Assembly: GCA_004554165.1 (NCBI GenBank) | Contig: SFNQ01000001.1 | Location: 62,001-126,000, forward strand | DNA: 64,000 nt | From: Clostridiales bacterium | GTDB lineage: Bacteria; Bacillota; Clostridia; Christensenellales; CAG-138 | Direction: 5' to 3' | Part shown: positions 51,469-60,994 of the stretch, piece by piece | How the letters are laid out: each line of letters opens with the position of its first letter | Position numbering within the stretch: position 1 is the stretch's first letter | Notes under the pieces: generated by a model | Seen by the model: only the letters and a program-made list of their open reading frames with translations | Told to the model about the DNA's origin: nothing | Database searches by the model: none | Made by a program: the position numbers and the translations under genes

Positions 51469-52383
51469 ATGCTCGACATCGCAATCATTGGCGGCGGCCC
51501 GGCGGGACTTGCCGCGGGCCTGTACGCGGCGCGCGGCGGCGCGAAGGCGGAGCTGTTTGAGGCGCTGTTTTCCGGCGGTCAGGCGGTCAAGACGCACCAG
51601 ATCGACAACTATCCCGGCTTTGTGGACGGAGTGGAGGGCTTTGCGCTGGGCGCAAAGCTGGAGCAGCATGCGGCGCGCTTCGGTCTGCCCATCCGCTATG
51701 AGCAGGTGCAGTCGCTGGAGCTGGACGGGCCGGTGAAGCGTATCGTACTGCCCGGCCGGACGGTGGAGGCAAGGACCGTCATCCTGGCCATGGGCGCAAA
51801 GCCCCGTACACTGGGCCTGCCGCGGGAGCAGGAGCTCACCGGCAGCGGCGTTTCCTACTGCGCCACCTGCGACGGCGCTTTTTTCCGCGACAGGGCCGTG
51901 GCCGTGGTGGGGGGCGGCGACACCGCCGTGTCCGACGCGCTGTATCTCGCCCGCTTTGCAAGCCGCATTTATGTGGTACATCGCAGGGACGCGCTGCGCG
52001 CCGCCAGGGTTTTGCAGGACGCGGCCTTTGCCGAGGAAAAGATCGAGTTCGTCTGGAACAGTCTGCCAAAGGCGCTTGTCGGCGAGCAATCCGTCAGCGG
52101 CCTCACGGTGGAGCAGGTCAAAACTGGCGAGGCGCGCACGATGGATGTGGCGGCGGTGTTTGTGGCCGTGGGCATCGTGCCCGAGACGGCGCTGGTCAAG
52201 GACCAACTGGCGCTGGACGCAGGCGGCGCCATCCGGACGGACGCGCATTTGGCAACGAGTATTCCGGGCGTATTTGCCGCGGGAGATATCCGAACAACCC
52301 CGCTGCGGCAGGTCGTCACCGCCTGCGCGGACGGCGCGGTGGCCGCCACAAGCGCCCTCGACTATCTCTCAAAACAGCAATAA
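51469..52383 (+). CDS. trxB: Thioredoxin reductase
   Basis: This 304-residue flavoprotein has the N-terminal FAD motif IIGGGPAGLAAG, the redox-active CATC (131-134), the NADPH motif VVGGGDTAVSDA and the late AAGDIR of the FAD domain. It reduces thioredoxin with NADPH. CGGAGGCGGGAG precedes the ATG at 51469; the longer open frame from 51331 has no site. It lies 30 bases ahead of glmM, so the two may be co-transcribed. Confidence 0.93.
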   Translation: MLDIAIIGGGPAGLAAGLYAARGGAKAELFEALFSGGQAVKTHQIDNYPGFVDGVEGFALGAKLEQHAARFGLPIRYEQVQSLELDGPVKRIVLPGRTVEARTVILAMGAKPRTLGLPREQELTGSGVSYCATCDGAFFRDRAVAVVGGGDTAVSDALYLARFASRIYVVHRRDALRAARVLQDAAFAEEKIEFVWNSLPKALVGEQSVSGLTVEQVKTGEARTMDVAAVFVAVGIVPETALVKDQLALDAGGAIRTDAHLATSIPGVFAAGDIRTTPLRQVVTACADGAVAATSALDYLSKQQ

Positions 52384-52413
52384 ACCGCATAAAACAAGGA
52401 AAGGGTTGGGCTA

Positions 52414-53772
52414 ATGGCAAGACTTTTTGGAACCGACGGCGTGCGCGGCATCGCAAACCGCGACCTGAACTGCGAACTCGCGTTTAAGATCGGCGCGGTG
52501 GGCGCGTTTGTGCTGACGAACGAGGTGCATTCCCCGCGCATCCTCATCGGCATGGATACGCGGCGCTCCGGCCCCATGCTGGCCGCCGCGCTGACTGCGG
52601 GCATCTGCTCCGTGGGCGGCGACGTGCTGAACGTGGGCGTGCTGCCCACGCCCGCGCTGGCGTATCTGGTACGCCTGTACGAGGCGGATGCGGCGGTGAT
52701 GATCTCCGCGTCCCACAATCCCATGGAGTACAACGGCATCAAGTGGTTTGACGGCCGGGGCTTCAAGCTCTCGGACGAGATTGAGGACCGCATTGAGGCC
52801 ATGATTCAGAGCGGCGAGCCGACGCCCAGGCCCGAGGGCCGCGAGGTCGGCACGGTCATCCCCGCGCCCCGTGCGGCCCGGGATTACCGCGACTATCTGG
52901 TCAGCAAATCCACCGGCCGGTTCGATGGGCTCAAGGTGGTGCTCGACTGCGCCAACGGCGCCACGAGCTATATCGCAAAGCAGGTCTTTGAGCGCCTGGG
53001 TGCGGAGGTGATCGCCACCTTCTGCGAGCCGGACGGCACCAACATCAACGACGACTGCGGCTCCACCCATCCCGAGAGCTTGCAGCAAAAGGTGGTGGCC
53101 GCCGGCGCGGACATCGGCTTCGCCTTTGACGGCGATGCGGACCGGCTCATCTCCTGCGACGAGCACGGCAACATCGTGGACGGCGACCAGGCCATGGGCA
53201 TCCTCGCGCTGCACATGCAGAAGAAGGGAACGCTCAAAAACAACACCCTGGTCATCACCGTCATGTCGAATCTGGGCCTCAAAAAGCGCATGGGGCAGGC
53301 CGGCATCCACATCGCGGAGACCAAGGTGGGCGACCGCTATGTGCTGGAAAACATGCTGGAAAACGGCCATGCCATCGGCGGCGAACAGTCCGGGCACATC
53401 ATCCTGCTCGAGCACAACAGTACGGGCGACGGCATGATGAGCGCGATTGCGCTTTTGAACGTGGTTGCGGACGAGAAAAAGCCGCTCTCCGCGCTGGCGA
53501 ATGAGATTCCGGAGTTTCCGCAGGTGCTTGTGAACGTGACCGTGGAAAACGAGGCCAAGGCCGCGGCCATGGCCGACGAGGAGCTGGCGGCAAAGAAGGA
53601 GGAAATTGAGCGCGCCATGAACGGAGACGGCCGCGTGCTCATCCGCGCTTCCGGCACGGAGCCGCTTATGCGCATCATGCTGGAGGGCCGCGACGAGAAG
53701 GAGATCCTGGGCTACGCGCTGGAGCTTGCGCACATCCTCGTTAGGAAGCACAAGGGGAAGATCAAGGCATGA
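52414..53772 (+). CDS. glmM: Phosphoglucosamine mutase
   Basis: This 452-residue hexosephosphate mutase of the GlmM branch begins MARLFGTDGVRG and has the phosphoserine loop SASHNP (Ser100), the metal loop DGDADR, the sugar loop GGEQSGH and the C-terminal RASGTEP. It makes glucosamine 1-phosphate for peptidoglycan precursors. GGAAAGGG precedes the ATG. Its stop overlaps the nth start by four bases. Confidence 0.96.
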   Translation: MARLFGTDGVRGIANRDLNCELAFKIGAVGAFVLTNEVHSPRILIGMDTRRSGPMLAAALTAGICSVGGDVLNVGVLPTPALAYLVRLYEADAAVMISASHNPMEYNGIKWFDGRGFKLSDEIEDRIEAMIQSGEPTPRPEGREVGTVIPAPRAARDYRDYLVSKSTGRFDGLKVVLDCANGATSYIAKQVFERLGAEVIATFCEPDGTNINDDCGSTHPESLQQKVVAAGADIGFAFDGDADRLISCDEHGNIVDGDQAMGILALHMQKKGTLKNNTLVITVMSNLGLKKRMGQAGIHIAETKVGDRYVLENMLENGHAIGGEQSGHIILLEHNSTGDGMMSAIALLNVVADEKKPLSALANEIPEFPQVLVNVTVENEAKAAAMADEELAAKKEEIERAMNGDGRVLIRASGTEPLMRIMLEGRDEKEILGYALELAHILVRKHKGKIKA

Positions 53773-54410
53773 TGCTGGACAAAGAACGGTACGACAGGGC
53801 GCTGGCGCTTCTCCGGGAGGCCTACCCGGAGGTCAGGCCCGCGCTGGTCTACAGCTCGCCCTTTGAACTGCTGGTCTCCACCATGCTGGCCGCCCAGTGT
53901 ACGGACCGTCAGGTCAACAAATGCACAGCCCTGCTCTATAAAACGTACAACACGCCCGCGCAGTTTGCGTCCCTGACCGAGGCGGAGCTGGAGCCCTATA
54001 TCAAAAGCTGCGGCTTTTTCCACACCAAGGGCAGGAACATCATCGCCATGTCCCGGATTCTCATGGCCGAGTATGGCGGCGAGGTGCCAAAGGATCGCGA
54101 CGCGCTTACCAGGCTGCCGGGCGTGGGGCGCAAGACCGCCAACGTCGTCGTATCGAACGCCTTCGGCATTCCGGCCATTGCCGTGGACACGCATGTGTTT
54201 CGCGTTACAAACCGCATCGGCCTTGCAGACGCGAAAAACGTCGAAAAGACCGAGGCACAGCTCATGGAGCATATTCCGGAGGCGGACTGGTCCGATGCGC
54301 ACCACTGGCTCATCTACCACGGCAGACAGGTCTGCGACGCCAAAAAGCCGAAATGCGCGCAGTGCTGCGTCGCCTGCGTGTGCGACACGTGGCAGCGGTC
54401 GGCGGAGTAA
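53769..54410 (+). CDS. nth: Endonuclease III
   Basis: This 213-residue DNA glycosylase/AP lyase has the helix-hairpin-helix LPGVGRKTA with catalytic Lys122, the catalytic Asp140 in AVDTHVFR, and the C-terminal iron-sulfur pattern C-x6-C-x2-C-x5-C. It removes oxidised pyrimidines in base excision repair. The start overlaps glmM by four bases. Downstream is the repeat array. Confidence 0.96.
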   Translation: MMLDKERYDRALALLREAYPEVRPALVYSSPFELLVSTMLAAQCTDRQVNKCTALLYKTYNTPAQFASLTEAELEPYIKSCGFFHTKGRNIIAMSRILMAEYGGEVPKDRDALTRLPGVGRKTANVVVSNAFGIPAIAVDTHVFRVTNRIGLADAKNVEKTEAQLMEHIPEADWSDAHHWLIYHGRQVCDAKKPKCAQCCVACVCDTWQRSAE

Positions 54411-54430
54411 GGGGCTTTTTCTCTTCTTTT

Positions 54431-54965
54431 TTCTGTTCTTTCCTTGAAAGGAAAGAACCAAAGGAACTTTATCTGGCGGCAGGCGGAGCAGAGGGAAAAA
54501 CGGAAACAACCTCGCTCCCGGATTGGCTTTCTTTTGCCCCGCGTTTTCCGCTGGAAAGAAAAACCGGGACAGGCGGGGCAGAGGAAAACGGAAAAGTCTT
54601 TCCCTCTTTCTGTTCTTTCCTTGAAAGGAAAGAACCAAAGGAACTTTATCTGGCGGCAGGCGGAGCAGAGAGGGAAAACGGAAAAAACCTTGCTCCCGGA
54701 TTGACTTTCTTTTGCCCCGCGTTTTCCGCTGGAAAGAAAAACCGGGACAGGCGGGGCAGAGGAAACCGGAAAAGTCTTTCCCTCTTTCTGTTCTTTCCTT
54801 GAAAGGAAAGAACCAAAGGAACTTTATCTGGCGGAAGGCGAAGCGGAGAGGGAAAACGGAAACAACCTCGCTCCCGGATTGGCTTTCTTTTGCTTGCTCT
54901 TCCCGCTGATAAAGAGAAGCCGGGTTAAGCGGATCAGAGAGGGAAAACCGAAAAACCCTCTCCCC
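54431..54965. repeat. Tandem array of three 178-bp palindromic units
   Basis: Units begin at 54431, 54608 and 54786 (spacing 177 and 178 bases) and are nearly identical, with the third drifting in its second half. Each opens with a 24-base perfect palindrome (GTTCTTTCCTT-GA-AAGGAAAGAAC; 54435-54458, 54612-54635, 54790-54813) and carries further complementary stretches (GCGTTTTCCGC and GGAAAG-rich parts). Frames across it (for example CSFLERKEPKELYL) are by-products of the repeat. It fills the space between nth and ychF. Confidence 0.8.
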
Positions 54966-54982
54966 AAATTGACTTTCTTTTG

Positions 54983-55012
54983 CTTACTTTTCTTTCTAGA
55001 AAGAAAAGTAAG
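54983..55012. repeat. 30-bp perfect palindrome abutting the ychF ribosome site
   Basis: CTTACTTTTCTTTCT is followed by its exact complement, ending at 55012. The GAGGAGGTG ribosome site starts directly after. As RNA it would form a 15-bp hairpin just ahead of translation start, which may regulate ychF. Its core (TTTCTTT/AAAGAAA) echoes the tandem units. Confidence 0.72.
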
Positions 55013-55026
55013 AGGAGGTGTAATCT

Positions 55027-56118
55027 ATGAAATTAGGCGTCGTGGGCTTGCCGAATGTGGGAAAAAGCACCCTGTTCAACGCAATCACGCAGGCGGGCGC
55101 GCAGGCCGCCAACTATCCCTTCTGTACCATCGAGCCCAATGTGGGCGTCGTGGCGGTGCCGGATGAGCGGCTGGACGCGCTGGCGAAAATGTACGAGCCG
55201 GAGAAGTATACGCCCGCCACGGTGGAGTTTGTGGATATCGCGGGCCTGGTGCGCGGCGCAAGCCGGGGCGAAGGGCTCGGAAACAAATTCCTCTCGCATA
55301 TCCGGGAGGTGGACGCCATCGTACACGTGGTGCGCTGCTTTGAGGACGAAAACGTGGTGCATGTGGACGGCAGCGTGGACCCCGTACGCGATATGGAGAC
55401 GATCAACCTTGAGCTTGTGTTCGCGGACCTCGAGACGGTGGAAAAGCGGATCGAGCGCAACAAAAAGCTGCAAAAAAGCGGCGATAAGAAGCTGCTTTCG
55501 GAGGCGGCGCTGCTGGAGCGCATGAAGGCGCACCTGGAGGGCGGCAAGCCGGTGCGGACACTGACGGAGGACGCGGAGGAGCAGGCGCTGATCCGCCAGA
55601 TGTTCCTGCTCACGTCAAAGCCGGTGATCTATGTGGCCAACATCGCGGAGGATGACATCGGCGCGGCGCCGAACGCTTATGTCAAAGCCCTGTATGCGGG
55701 CGCGGCGGCAGAGGGCGCAGAGGCCGTGACCATCTGCGCGCGCATTGAGGAGGAGATTGCGGAGCTGCCGGCGGAGGAGAAGGCCGCTTTTCTCGCGGAG
55801 ATGGGGATTCCGCAGTCGGGCCTGGATCAGCTGGTCAAAGCCTGCTACCGCCTGCTGGGGCTCATCAGTTTTCTGACGGCGGGACCCAAGGAGGTGCGCG
55901 CCTGGACCATCCAGCGGGGGGACCGGGCGCCGCAGGCCGCGGGCCGGATTCATACGGACTTTGAGCGCGGCTTCATCCGGGCGGAGATTGTTCCCTTCGA
56001 TACGCTGATGGAGCTGGGTTCCATGCAGGCCTGCAAGGAGAGGGGGCTGGTTCGCTCCGAGGGCAAGGACTATGTGATGCAGGATGGGGACGTGACGCTC
56101 TTCCGCTTCAACGTTTGA
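55027..56118 (+). CDS. ychF: Redox-regulated ATPase YchF
   Basis: This 363-residue Obg-like ATPase (OLA1/YchF) has P-loop GLPNVGKSTLFNAIT, the switch DIAGLVRGAS and a C-terminal TGS domain (about 275-360). The G4 motif is NIAED rather than the NKxD of GTPases, which fits ATP use. It associates with ribosomes and stress responses. GAGGAGGTG precedes the ATG. A terminator follows. Confidence 0.96.
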   Translation: MKLGVVGLPNVGKSTLFNAITQAGAQAANYPFCTIEPNVGVVAVPDERLDALAKMYEPEKYTPATVEFVDIAGLVRGASRGEGLGNKFLSHIREVDAIVHVVRCFEDENVVHVDGSVDPVRDMETINLELVFADLETVEKRIERNKKLQKSGDKKLLSEAALLERMKAHLEGGKPVRTLTEDAEEQALIRQMFLLTSKPVIYVANIAEDDIGAAPNAYVKALYAGAAAEGAEAVTICARIEEEIAELPAEEKAAFLAEMGIPQSGLDQLVKACYRLLGLISFLTAGPKEVRAWTIQRGDRAPQAAGRIHTDFERGFIRAEIVPFDTLMELGSMQACKERGLVRSEGKDYVMQDGDVTLFRFNV

Positions 56119-56148
56119 CGGACAGGCCGCAGCCAGAGCGGCGGTACA

Positions 56149-56181
56149 GCCGGAACGGAAAAACCGTTCCGGCCTTTTTTT
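56149..56181 (+). terminator. Intrinsic terminator after ychF
   Basis: A perfect 10-bp stem GCCGGAACGG/CCGTTCCGGC with an AAAAA loop is followed by a long T-run. This is the clearest terminator in the window. Confidence 0.9.
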
Positions 56182-56273
56182 CAAAAGTGGGGGAAGAGTA
56201 AAAATCACAAACAAATGAGACAAAAAAAGATATGGTATGAAAGTGGGGGTATTTATCGATAATCCTCGAATTT

Positions 56274-56302
56274 TTGTGAAAACAGTGGGTAAGTATTAAT
56301 AA
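56274..56302 (+). promoter_or_regulatory. Candidate promoter for the SpoIID-like gene
   Basis: TTGTGA (56274-56279) and TAATAA (56297-56302) are 17 bases apart. A second -10-like box TAAAAT with TGC before it lies at 56350-56355, 27 bases ahead of the ATG. The region is strikingly AT-rich for this genome. Confidence 0.45.
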
Positions 56303-56382
56303 ATTTTAAACAAATCCAGCTTTTTGGAGAACAGAGAAGAGCGCTGTGCTAAAATGCCAAAAAACATTCCTGGTGGGGAACC

Positions 56383-57801
56383 ATGCGTAAATTTCTTTGT
56401 TTTTTGCTGTGCGCGGCGGCCCTGCTCGGCATGGCTCCGGCCGGCGCTGCGCGTGCGGAAGCGGCGGGAGCGGAGGAGCAGACCGTGCGCGTGGCGCTGT
56501 CCGCCGATGCGAGCGGATCCATCGAGGTCCGGGTGGAGGGCAGCTATGAGTGCCTGGGGACAACCTTCTCGGGCGGCGTACTCCGGGCGACGGTGTTTGA
56601 CGGCGGCGTGGCGCTCAGCCACAGCGAGCTGGGGGAGCTGGGCCGGGGTGACAGCGTGACTGTGCAGCGCAGGGAGAAAAGCGTCTGGGCTGCGTTTCTG
56701 ATGCTGGAGAACAGCCGCTACGGCACAACGCGCTATCTTGGCGATATGATCTTCGCGACGGACGGGCAGGGGAAACTCCTGCTCATCAACCGCATCGGTA
56801 TGGCGGAGTATCTGTACGGCGTGGTGGGCGGCGAGCTGCGCAACAACCATCCCATGGAGGCGCTGAAAGCGCAGGCTGTGGCGGCCAAATGCTTCGCGCT
56901 GACCTGTCTCGACAGCAGCGAACCCTACGACCTTGACGACACGCCCACCGATCAGGTGTACAAGGGGTATCATCCGGCGCATGAGAACGTCATGGCTGCG
57001 GTGGATGCGGTGAAGGACGATCTGCTGCTGTACGGGGGAGAGGTTGTGCGCTGCTATTACTGCACGAGCAACGGCGGCCAGACCATCACCCCGCGCATGC
57101 GCTGGGGCAGCGACAGCGCGCAGGACGAGGTTTACGAGCTGCGCTATGACTCCTATGATCTGGACGGCGCGGACTCTGCCGCGCGGCTGCGCGTGCTGCC
57201 GGATGCGCGCCGTCTGCCGGAGCCGCTGTATGCTTTTCTGCTGGCGCTTGCGCAGCAGACACAGGCGGATGTGACGGAGCTGCGGACCGTGCTTGCGCTG
57301 CGCGGCATGCATGAGGCGCCGGACCCCGGGGGAACGGCGGTCGGGCCGGCGGCGCTTGCGCCGCAGCAGCAGGCCGAAGCAAGGCTGCTCTGCGCGCTGG
57401 CGGATGGTACGGAACGGGAGCTGATCTGCGCTTTCCCGCTGGAAGAGCTGCTGATGCAGGGCGTTGTGGACTGCCCGGAGGCGAACCTCTGGTTCGTGCA
57501 GCCGGAGGACGACGGGAGCTGGTCGATCATCTTTTCGCGGTCCATCGGGCATCGCGTGGGCATGAGCCATTACGGCATGCTGTATTGCGCGGAGCTGGGC
57601 TTTACCTACGACGAGATTCTGTATTTCTATTACCCCGGCGCAACGCTGGTGCATGGCGGAGCAGAGGCGCAGGACGATGGCGGCATGCCTGCACAGACAG
57701 CGAAACCGACGCCCTCAGCCACGGCGGAGCCGCCCTTTGTCCCCGCTGAGACGGAGGAGCCCAGGGATTTCTGGCGGCTGCTGTTCGGTCTCTGGGTATG
57801 A
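56383..57801 (+). CDS. SpoIID/LytB domain protein
   Basis: This 472-residue protein has a signal peptide (about 1-25) and a SpoIID/LytB domain. The domain includes MAEYLYGVVGGEL, whose glutamate is the lytic-transglycosylase acid, then LKAQAVAAKCFAL, and a late GHRVGMSHYGM with the conserved His and Gly. It cleaves peptidoglycan glycan strands. SpoIID proper helps engulfment, but this copy has a long proline/threonine tail (about 415-460), so it may act in vegetative wall turnover. GTGGGGAACC precedes the ATG. Confidence 0.85.
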   Translation: MRKFLCFLLCAAALLGMAPAGAARAEAAGAEEQTVRVALSADASGSIEVRVEGSYECLGTTFSGGVLRATVFDGGVALSHSELGELGRGDSVTVQRREKSVWAAFLMLENSRYGTTRYLGDMIFATDGQGKLLLINRIGMAEYLYGVVGGELRNNHPMEALKAQAVAAKCFALTCLDSSEPYDLDDTPTDQVYKGYHPAHENVMAAVDAVKDDLLLYGGEVVRCYYCTSNGGQTITPRMRWGSDSAQDEVYELRYDSYDLDGADSAARLRVLPDARRLPEPLYAFLLALAQQTQADVTELRTVLALRGMHEAPDPGGTAVGPAALAPQQQAEARLLCALADGTERELICAFPLEELLMQGVVDCPEANLWFVQPEDDGSWSIIFSRSIGHRVGMSHYGMLYCAELGFTYDEILYFYYPGATLVHGGAEAQDDGGMPAQTAKPTPSATAEPPFVPAETEEPRDFWRLLFGLWV

Positions 57802-58000
57802 CGGCGGCGGCAGACGGAAATGGCCGAATTGCAGCGGCCCCATGGGGCAGTTGCCCGGAAAGTGCTTTTGCGGGAGAAAAGACCCGGAGACTTCCTGTGC
57901 GCAGGCGCAACAGGGTCTGCTTTTTCAGAACCGGTCTGCTGCCGGAAAGCGGCAAGGCCGGTTCTGCGATTCGTTGCGGCGATGGCATGGGGACGACGTA

Positions 58001-58433
58001 TTATTCCTCTCCATAAGCAAGCATTTTGCCCAGAGAAATATGAAATCCGATTGCGCGATACATTCCAACATCGCAGTCGGCACAGCCTGCGCTGAGCGAA
58101 CTGACCTGGCTGCTTGCATAAGCAAACGCAACGAGCTTTCGGGCAATGCCGCGATGGCGGTAACGGGGCTGAATATAAAAATCTTCAAAGATTCCCACCC
58201 GGTCATAGCGGAAGATGGAATAGGTCGTGCAGATCGAGCAGCAGCGAGCAGCAGGCAACCAGGGCATTGTCGCAAACACAGCCGTAAAATTGAATCTCGC
58301 CCTGTTCGAGAGCCTTTTTCAAACCTTCAAACTCGTTTTCCCCCGGGCGGTCCTCTCCGATTTCGGCCTTGTAGGCCAACTGCAACTCCTTCCATTCAGG
58401 AAAGCGTTCTGCCGTAATTCGTATAAGGTCCAT
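58001..58433 (-). pseudogene. GNAT acetyltransferase broken by a 10-bp tandem duplication
   Basis: Two overlapping minus-strand frames hold one GNAT enzyme. The first (from 58433) reads to CDNALVACCS; the second continues SICTTYSIFRYDRVGIFEDF and includes RYRHRGIARKL (motif A). At 58235-58254 the ten bases CGAGCAGCAG are present twice in tandem. Removing one copy restores a single frame of about 140 residues. The mutation is therefore recent, reversible in principle, or a sequencing error. Confidence 0.8.
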
Positions 58434-58511
58434 TTCCGACTCCTCCGTGATGGTTCTGGCGACGCCCTCTGTTTTCCCGCTGCCCGCGCCCCTTCCGAAA
58501 GGAACGGCAGG

Positions 58512-59852
58512 CTATTCCCTGTCCGCCCCGTCCGGGTCCTCGCCCCGGCGCGCGCGGTCGCGCCGAATGTGATTTTCGAGAATCTTCGCCTCGCTGCCCA
58601 GGCCCGAGGGCGTGTAGTAACGCCTGCCGCGCAGGGAGGGCGGCATGTACTCCTGAGCGACCCAGTGGCCGGGATAATCGTGGGGATATTTGTAGCCCAC
58701 GCCGTGGCCCAGCTGCTTTGCGCCCCGGTAGGCGGTGTCGCGCAGGTAGATGGGTACGGGCTCGTCGTAGCTCTGCTCCGCGTCGGCAAAGGCCGCGTCC
58801 CGCGCCAGCACGACGGAATTGGACTTGGGCGATTCGCAGAGGAAGATGATTGCCTGCGAGAGCGAAAGCCCCGCCTCCGGCATACCGATGTGCTCGAGGG
58901 CGTCCGCCGCGGTTACGGCCTGTACCATGGCCTGGGGATTGGCAAGGCCGATATCCTCCGAGGCGTGGGCAATGAGCCGCCGCGCGATGATGCGCGGGTC
59001 TACGCCCGCATAGATCATGCGCGCAAACCAGGCCAGCGCCGCATCCGCATCGCTGCCGCGCAGAGATTTGCAGAAGGCCGAGAGCATGTCGTAATACAGC
59101 TGCTCATCGCACTTGATGACCTTGCGCTGGCTGGACTCGGCGGCGACGTCGCGGGTAATGTGGATTGTCCCGTCGGCCTCCGGCGCGGTGGTGAGCACCG
59201 CAAGCTCCAGCGCGTTCAGCGCATTGCGGCAGTCGCCGTTTGCCACTGCGGCGATAAGCTCCAGCGCGTCCCCGTCCATGCGCACCTTCCTGTCGCCAAA
59301 GCCGCGCTCCGCATCCGTGAGCGCCGCGCGCAGCGCCTCCTTTACGTCCTCGGTGGAGAGCGGATAGAACTGAAACACCCGGCAGCGCGAGACGATGGCC
59401 GAGGTCATGGCGATCATGGGATTCTCCGTGGTGGATCCGATGAAGCGCACAGTGCCCTTTTCCAGGGCGGGCAGCAGGCTGTCGCTTTGGGTCCTGCTCC
59501 AGCGGTGACATTCATCCAGCAGAAGATAGGTGGGCTGGCCGTAGAGCTGGAGACGCTTTGCCGCCGCGTCGATGATTTCGCGCAGCTCCTTTACGCCGGA
59601 GGTTACGGCGTTGAGCTTTGCAAAGGCCGCGCCCGTGCTGGCGGCGATGATGGAAGCAAGCGTCGTTTTCCCCGTGCCGGGAGGGCCGAAGAAGATGGAG
59701 GATTGCAGCCGGTCCGACAGGATGGCGCGGCGCAGCAGCTTGCCCTCGCCAACGATATGTCGCTGCCCGATAAACTCGTCCAGCGTGCGCGGCCGCATGC
59801 GGTCGGCAAGCGGCGCTCCGTTCCTCTCGTTTCCGCTGAAAAGATGCTCCAT
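58512..59852 (-). CDS. rarA: Replication-associated recombination protein A
   Basis: This 446-residue AAA+ ATPase of the RarA/MgsA/WRNIP1 family has Walker A GPPGTGKTT (56-64), Walker B with LLLDECHR, sensor motifs GSTTENP and a C-terminal oligomerisation domain with YKYPHDYPGHWVAQEYMP. It acts at stalled replication forks. GGGAGGAACG precedes the ATG at 59852; the longer frame from 60041 has no site. Confidence 0.95.
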   Translation of the reverse strand: MEHLFSGNERNGAPLADRMRPRTLDEFIGQRHIVGEGKLLRRAILSDRLQSSIFFGPPGTGKTTLASIIAASTGAAFAKLNAVTSGVKELREIIDAAAKRLQLYGQPTYLLLDECHRWSRTQSDSLLPALEKGTVRFIGSTTENPMIAMTSAIVSRCRVFQFYPLSTEDVKEALRAALTDAERGFGDRKVRMDGDALELIAAVANGDCRNALNALELAVLTTAPEADGTIHITRDVAAESSQRKVIKCDEQLYYDMLSAFCKSLRGSDADAALAWFARMIYAGVDPRIIARRLIAHASEDIGLANPQAMVQAVTAADALEHIGMPEAGLSLSQAIIFLCESPKSNSVVLARDAAFADAEQSYDEPVPIYLRDTAYRGAKQLGHGVGYKYPHDYPGHWVAQEYMPPSLRGRRYYTPSGLGSEAKILENHIRRDRARRGEDPDGADRE

Positions 59853-60024
59853 GGCGTTCCTCCCGGTTTCGCTGCGCGGTTTCCCTATCAGTATAGCACA
59901 TTTTTCCCGACAACAGGGGATTTTCTGAAACACAACCGAACGTTTGTTTGAATTATCGGAATTTTGCGGCCGCTTTCCTGCTAAGCTGAATGGGGATAGC
60001 CAGGTTTTTATGAAAGGAAGGACT

Positions 60025-60990
60025 ATGGAACAGGAAGTCAAAACCTATGCGCTGGCCATCGACATGGTGCGCACCATCGGCCAGCCGCCCTTCGAGGTCG
60101 TGTGGGGCGATACGGGAAACGTCCTGCATATCACGCTCACCAACGACGGCGCGCCGGTGAACCTTGCGGATCGCTATGTCTGCGTGGTGTTCCGCTCCGG
60201 CGGCGGCACGGCCCTGCAGGATCACACAAACGGACTCTCGCTGCTGGATGCGGCTGCGGGCGTATTTTCGCTGCGCCTTCTGCCGCAGAGCTACGACACG
60301 GGCGATGTCAGCGCGGATATACAGGTGTACAGTGGGGAAAACCGGGAGACGCTCATCACCAGCCGGCGCTTCACCTTCCGCTGCCGCAACGCGCTGCTGA
60401 ACGACAGGACCATGCAGGCCAACGGCACCTATCCCCCGCTCATCGAGGCTACGCGGGAGGCCAACGCGGCGGCGGCGCTGGCCCGGGAGGCCGCCGGGCG
60501 CAACGGGGACATGACAAAGGCGGTGTACGACGCGGATGGCAGCGGCGTTGTGGACGATGCCGAGAAGCTGGGCGGAAGGCCGCCGCAGGACTACGCGGCA
60601 GCGGCGCACAGCCATGCGCCGGACGATCTTTCCGGCGCGCTCCCCGTGACAAAGGGCGGAACGGGGGCCACAACCGCGGCGGCTGCCAGAGCCAATCTGG
60701 GCGCGGCAGCCCTGTCAGAGCTGACCCCATCGGCCATCGGGGCGGAGAAAGCGCGGCTTGAGCGAACCGCAACGCTCCAAGCATCCGCGTGGGTAAGCAA
60801 CGCTCAGACGATACCCGTCTCTGGCGTGACGGTAAGCAGCCTTGTGGTTGTCAGCGCGGCGCCCGCCTCACATGTGGCATATGGCGAAGCAGGCGTATAC
60901 TGCTCCGTGCAGACTGAGGGAAGCCTGACATTTAGCTGTTCGGACGTACCGACTGAGGACCTGTCTGTCAACGTTGTGATTTGGAGGTGA
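60025..60990 (+). CDS. Phage tail/baseplate protein (BppU-like, fiber repeat)
   Basis: This 321-residue protein has an N-terminal BppU-type domain (about 1-130; DTGNVLHITLTNDGAP, QVYSGENRETLITS) and a helical linker. A tail-fibre connector LPVTKGGTGATTAAAARANL follows, seen in many phage tail proteins. A small beta-rich C-terminus completes it. GAAAGGAAGG lies ahead of the ATG at 60025. It opens a cassette of four forward genes and sits just past rarA. Confidence 0.8.
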   Translation: MEQEVKTYALAIDMVRTIGQPPFEVVWGDTGNVLHITLTNDGAPVNLADRYVCVVFRSGGGTALQDHTNGLSLLDAAAGVFSLRLLPQSYDTGDVSADIQVYSGENRETLITSRRFTFRCRNALLNDRTMQANGTYPPLIEATREANAAAALAREAAGRNGDMTKAVYDADGSGVVDDAEKLGGRPPQDYAAAAHSHAPDDLSGALPVTKGGTGATTAAAARANLGAAALSELTPSAIGAEKARLERTATLQASAWVSNAQTIPVSGVTVSSLVVVSAAPASHVAYGEAGVYCSVQTEGSLTFSCSDVPTEDLSVNVVIWR

Positions 60991-60994
60991 TAGC

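Noticed and set aside
54353..54802. A 149-residue open frame across the tandem repeats
   Set aside because: The frame is created by the repeat units, repeats itself every 178 bases and overlaps the end of nth. It has no ribosome site.
54431..54965. A CRISPR-like array
   Set aside because: Units are 178 bases with no unique spacers, and there are no cas genes.
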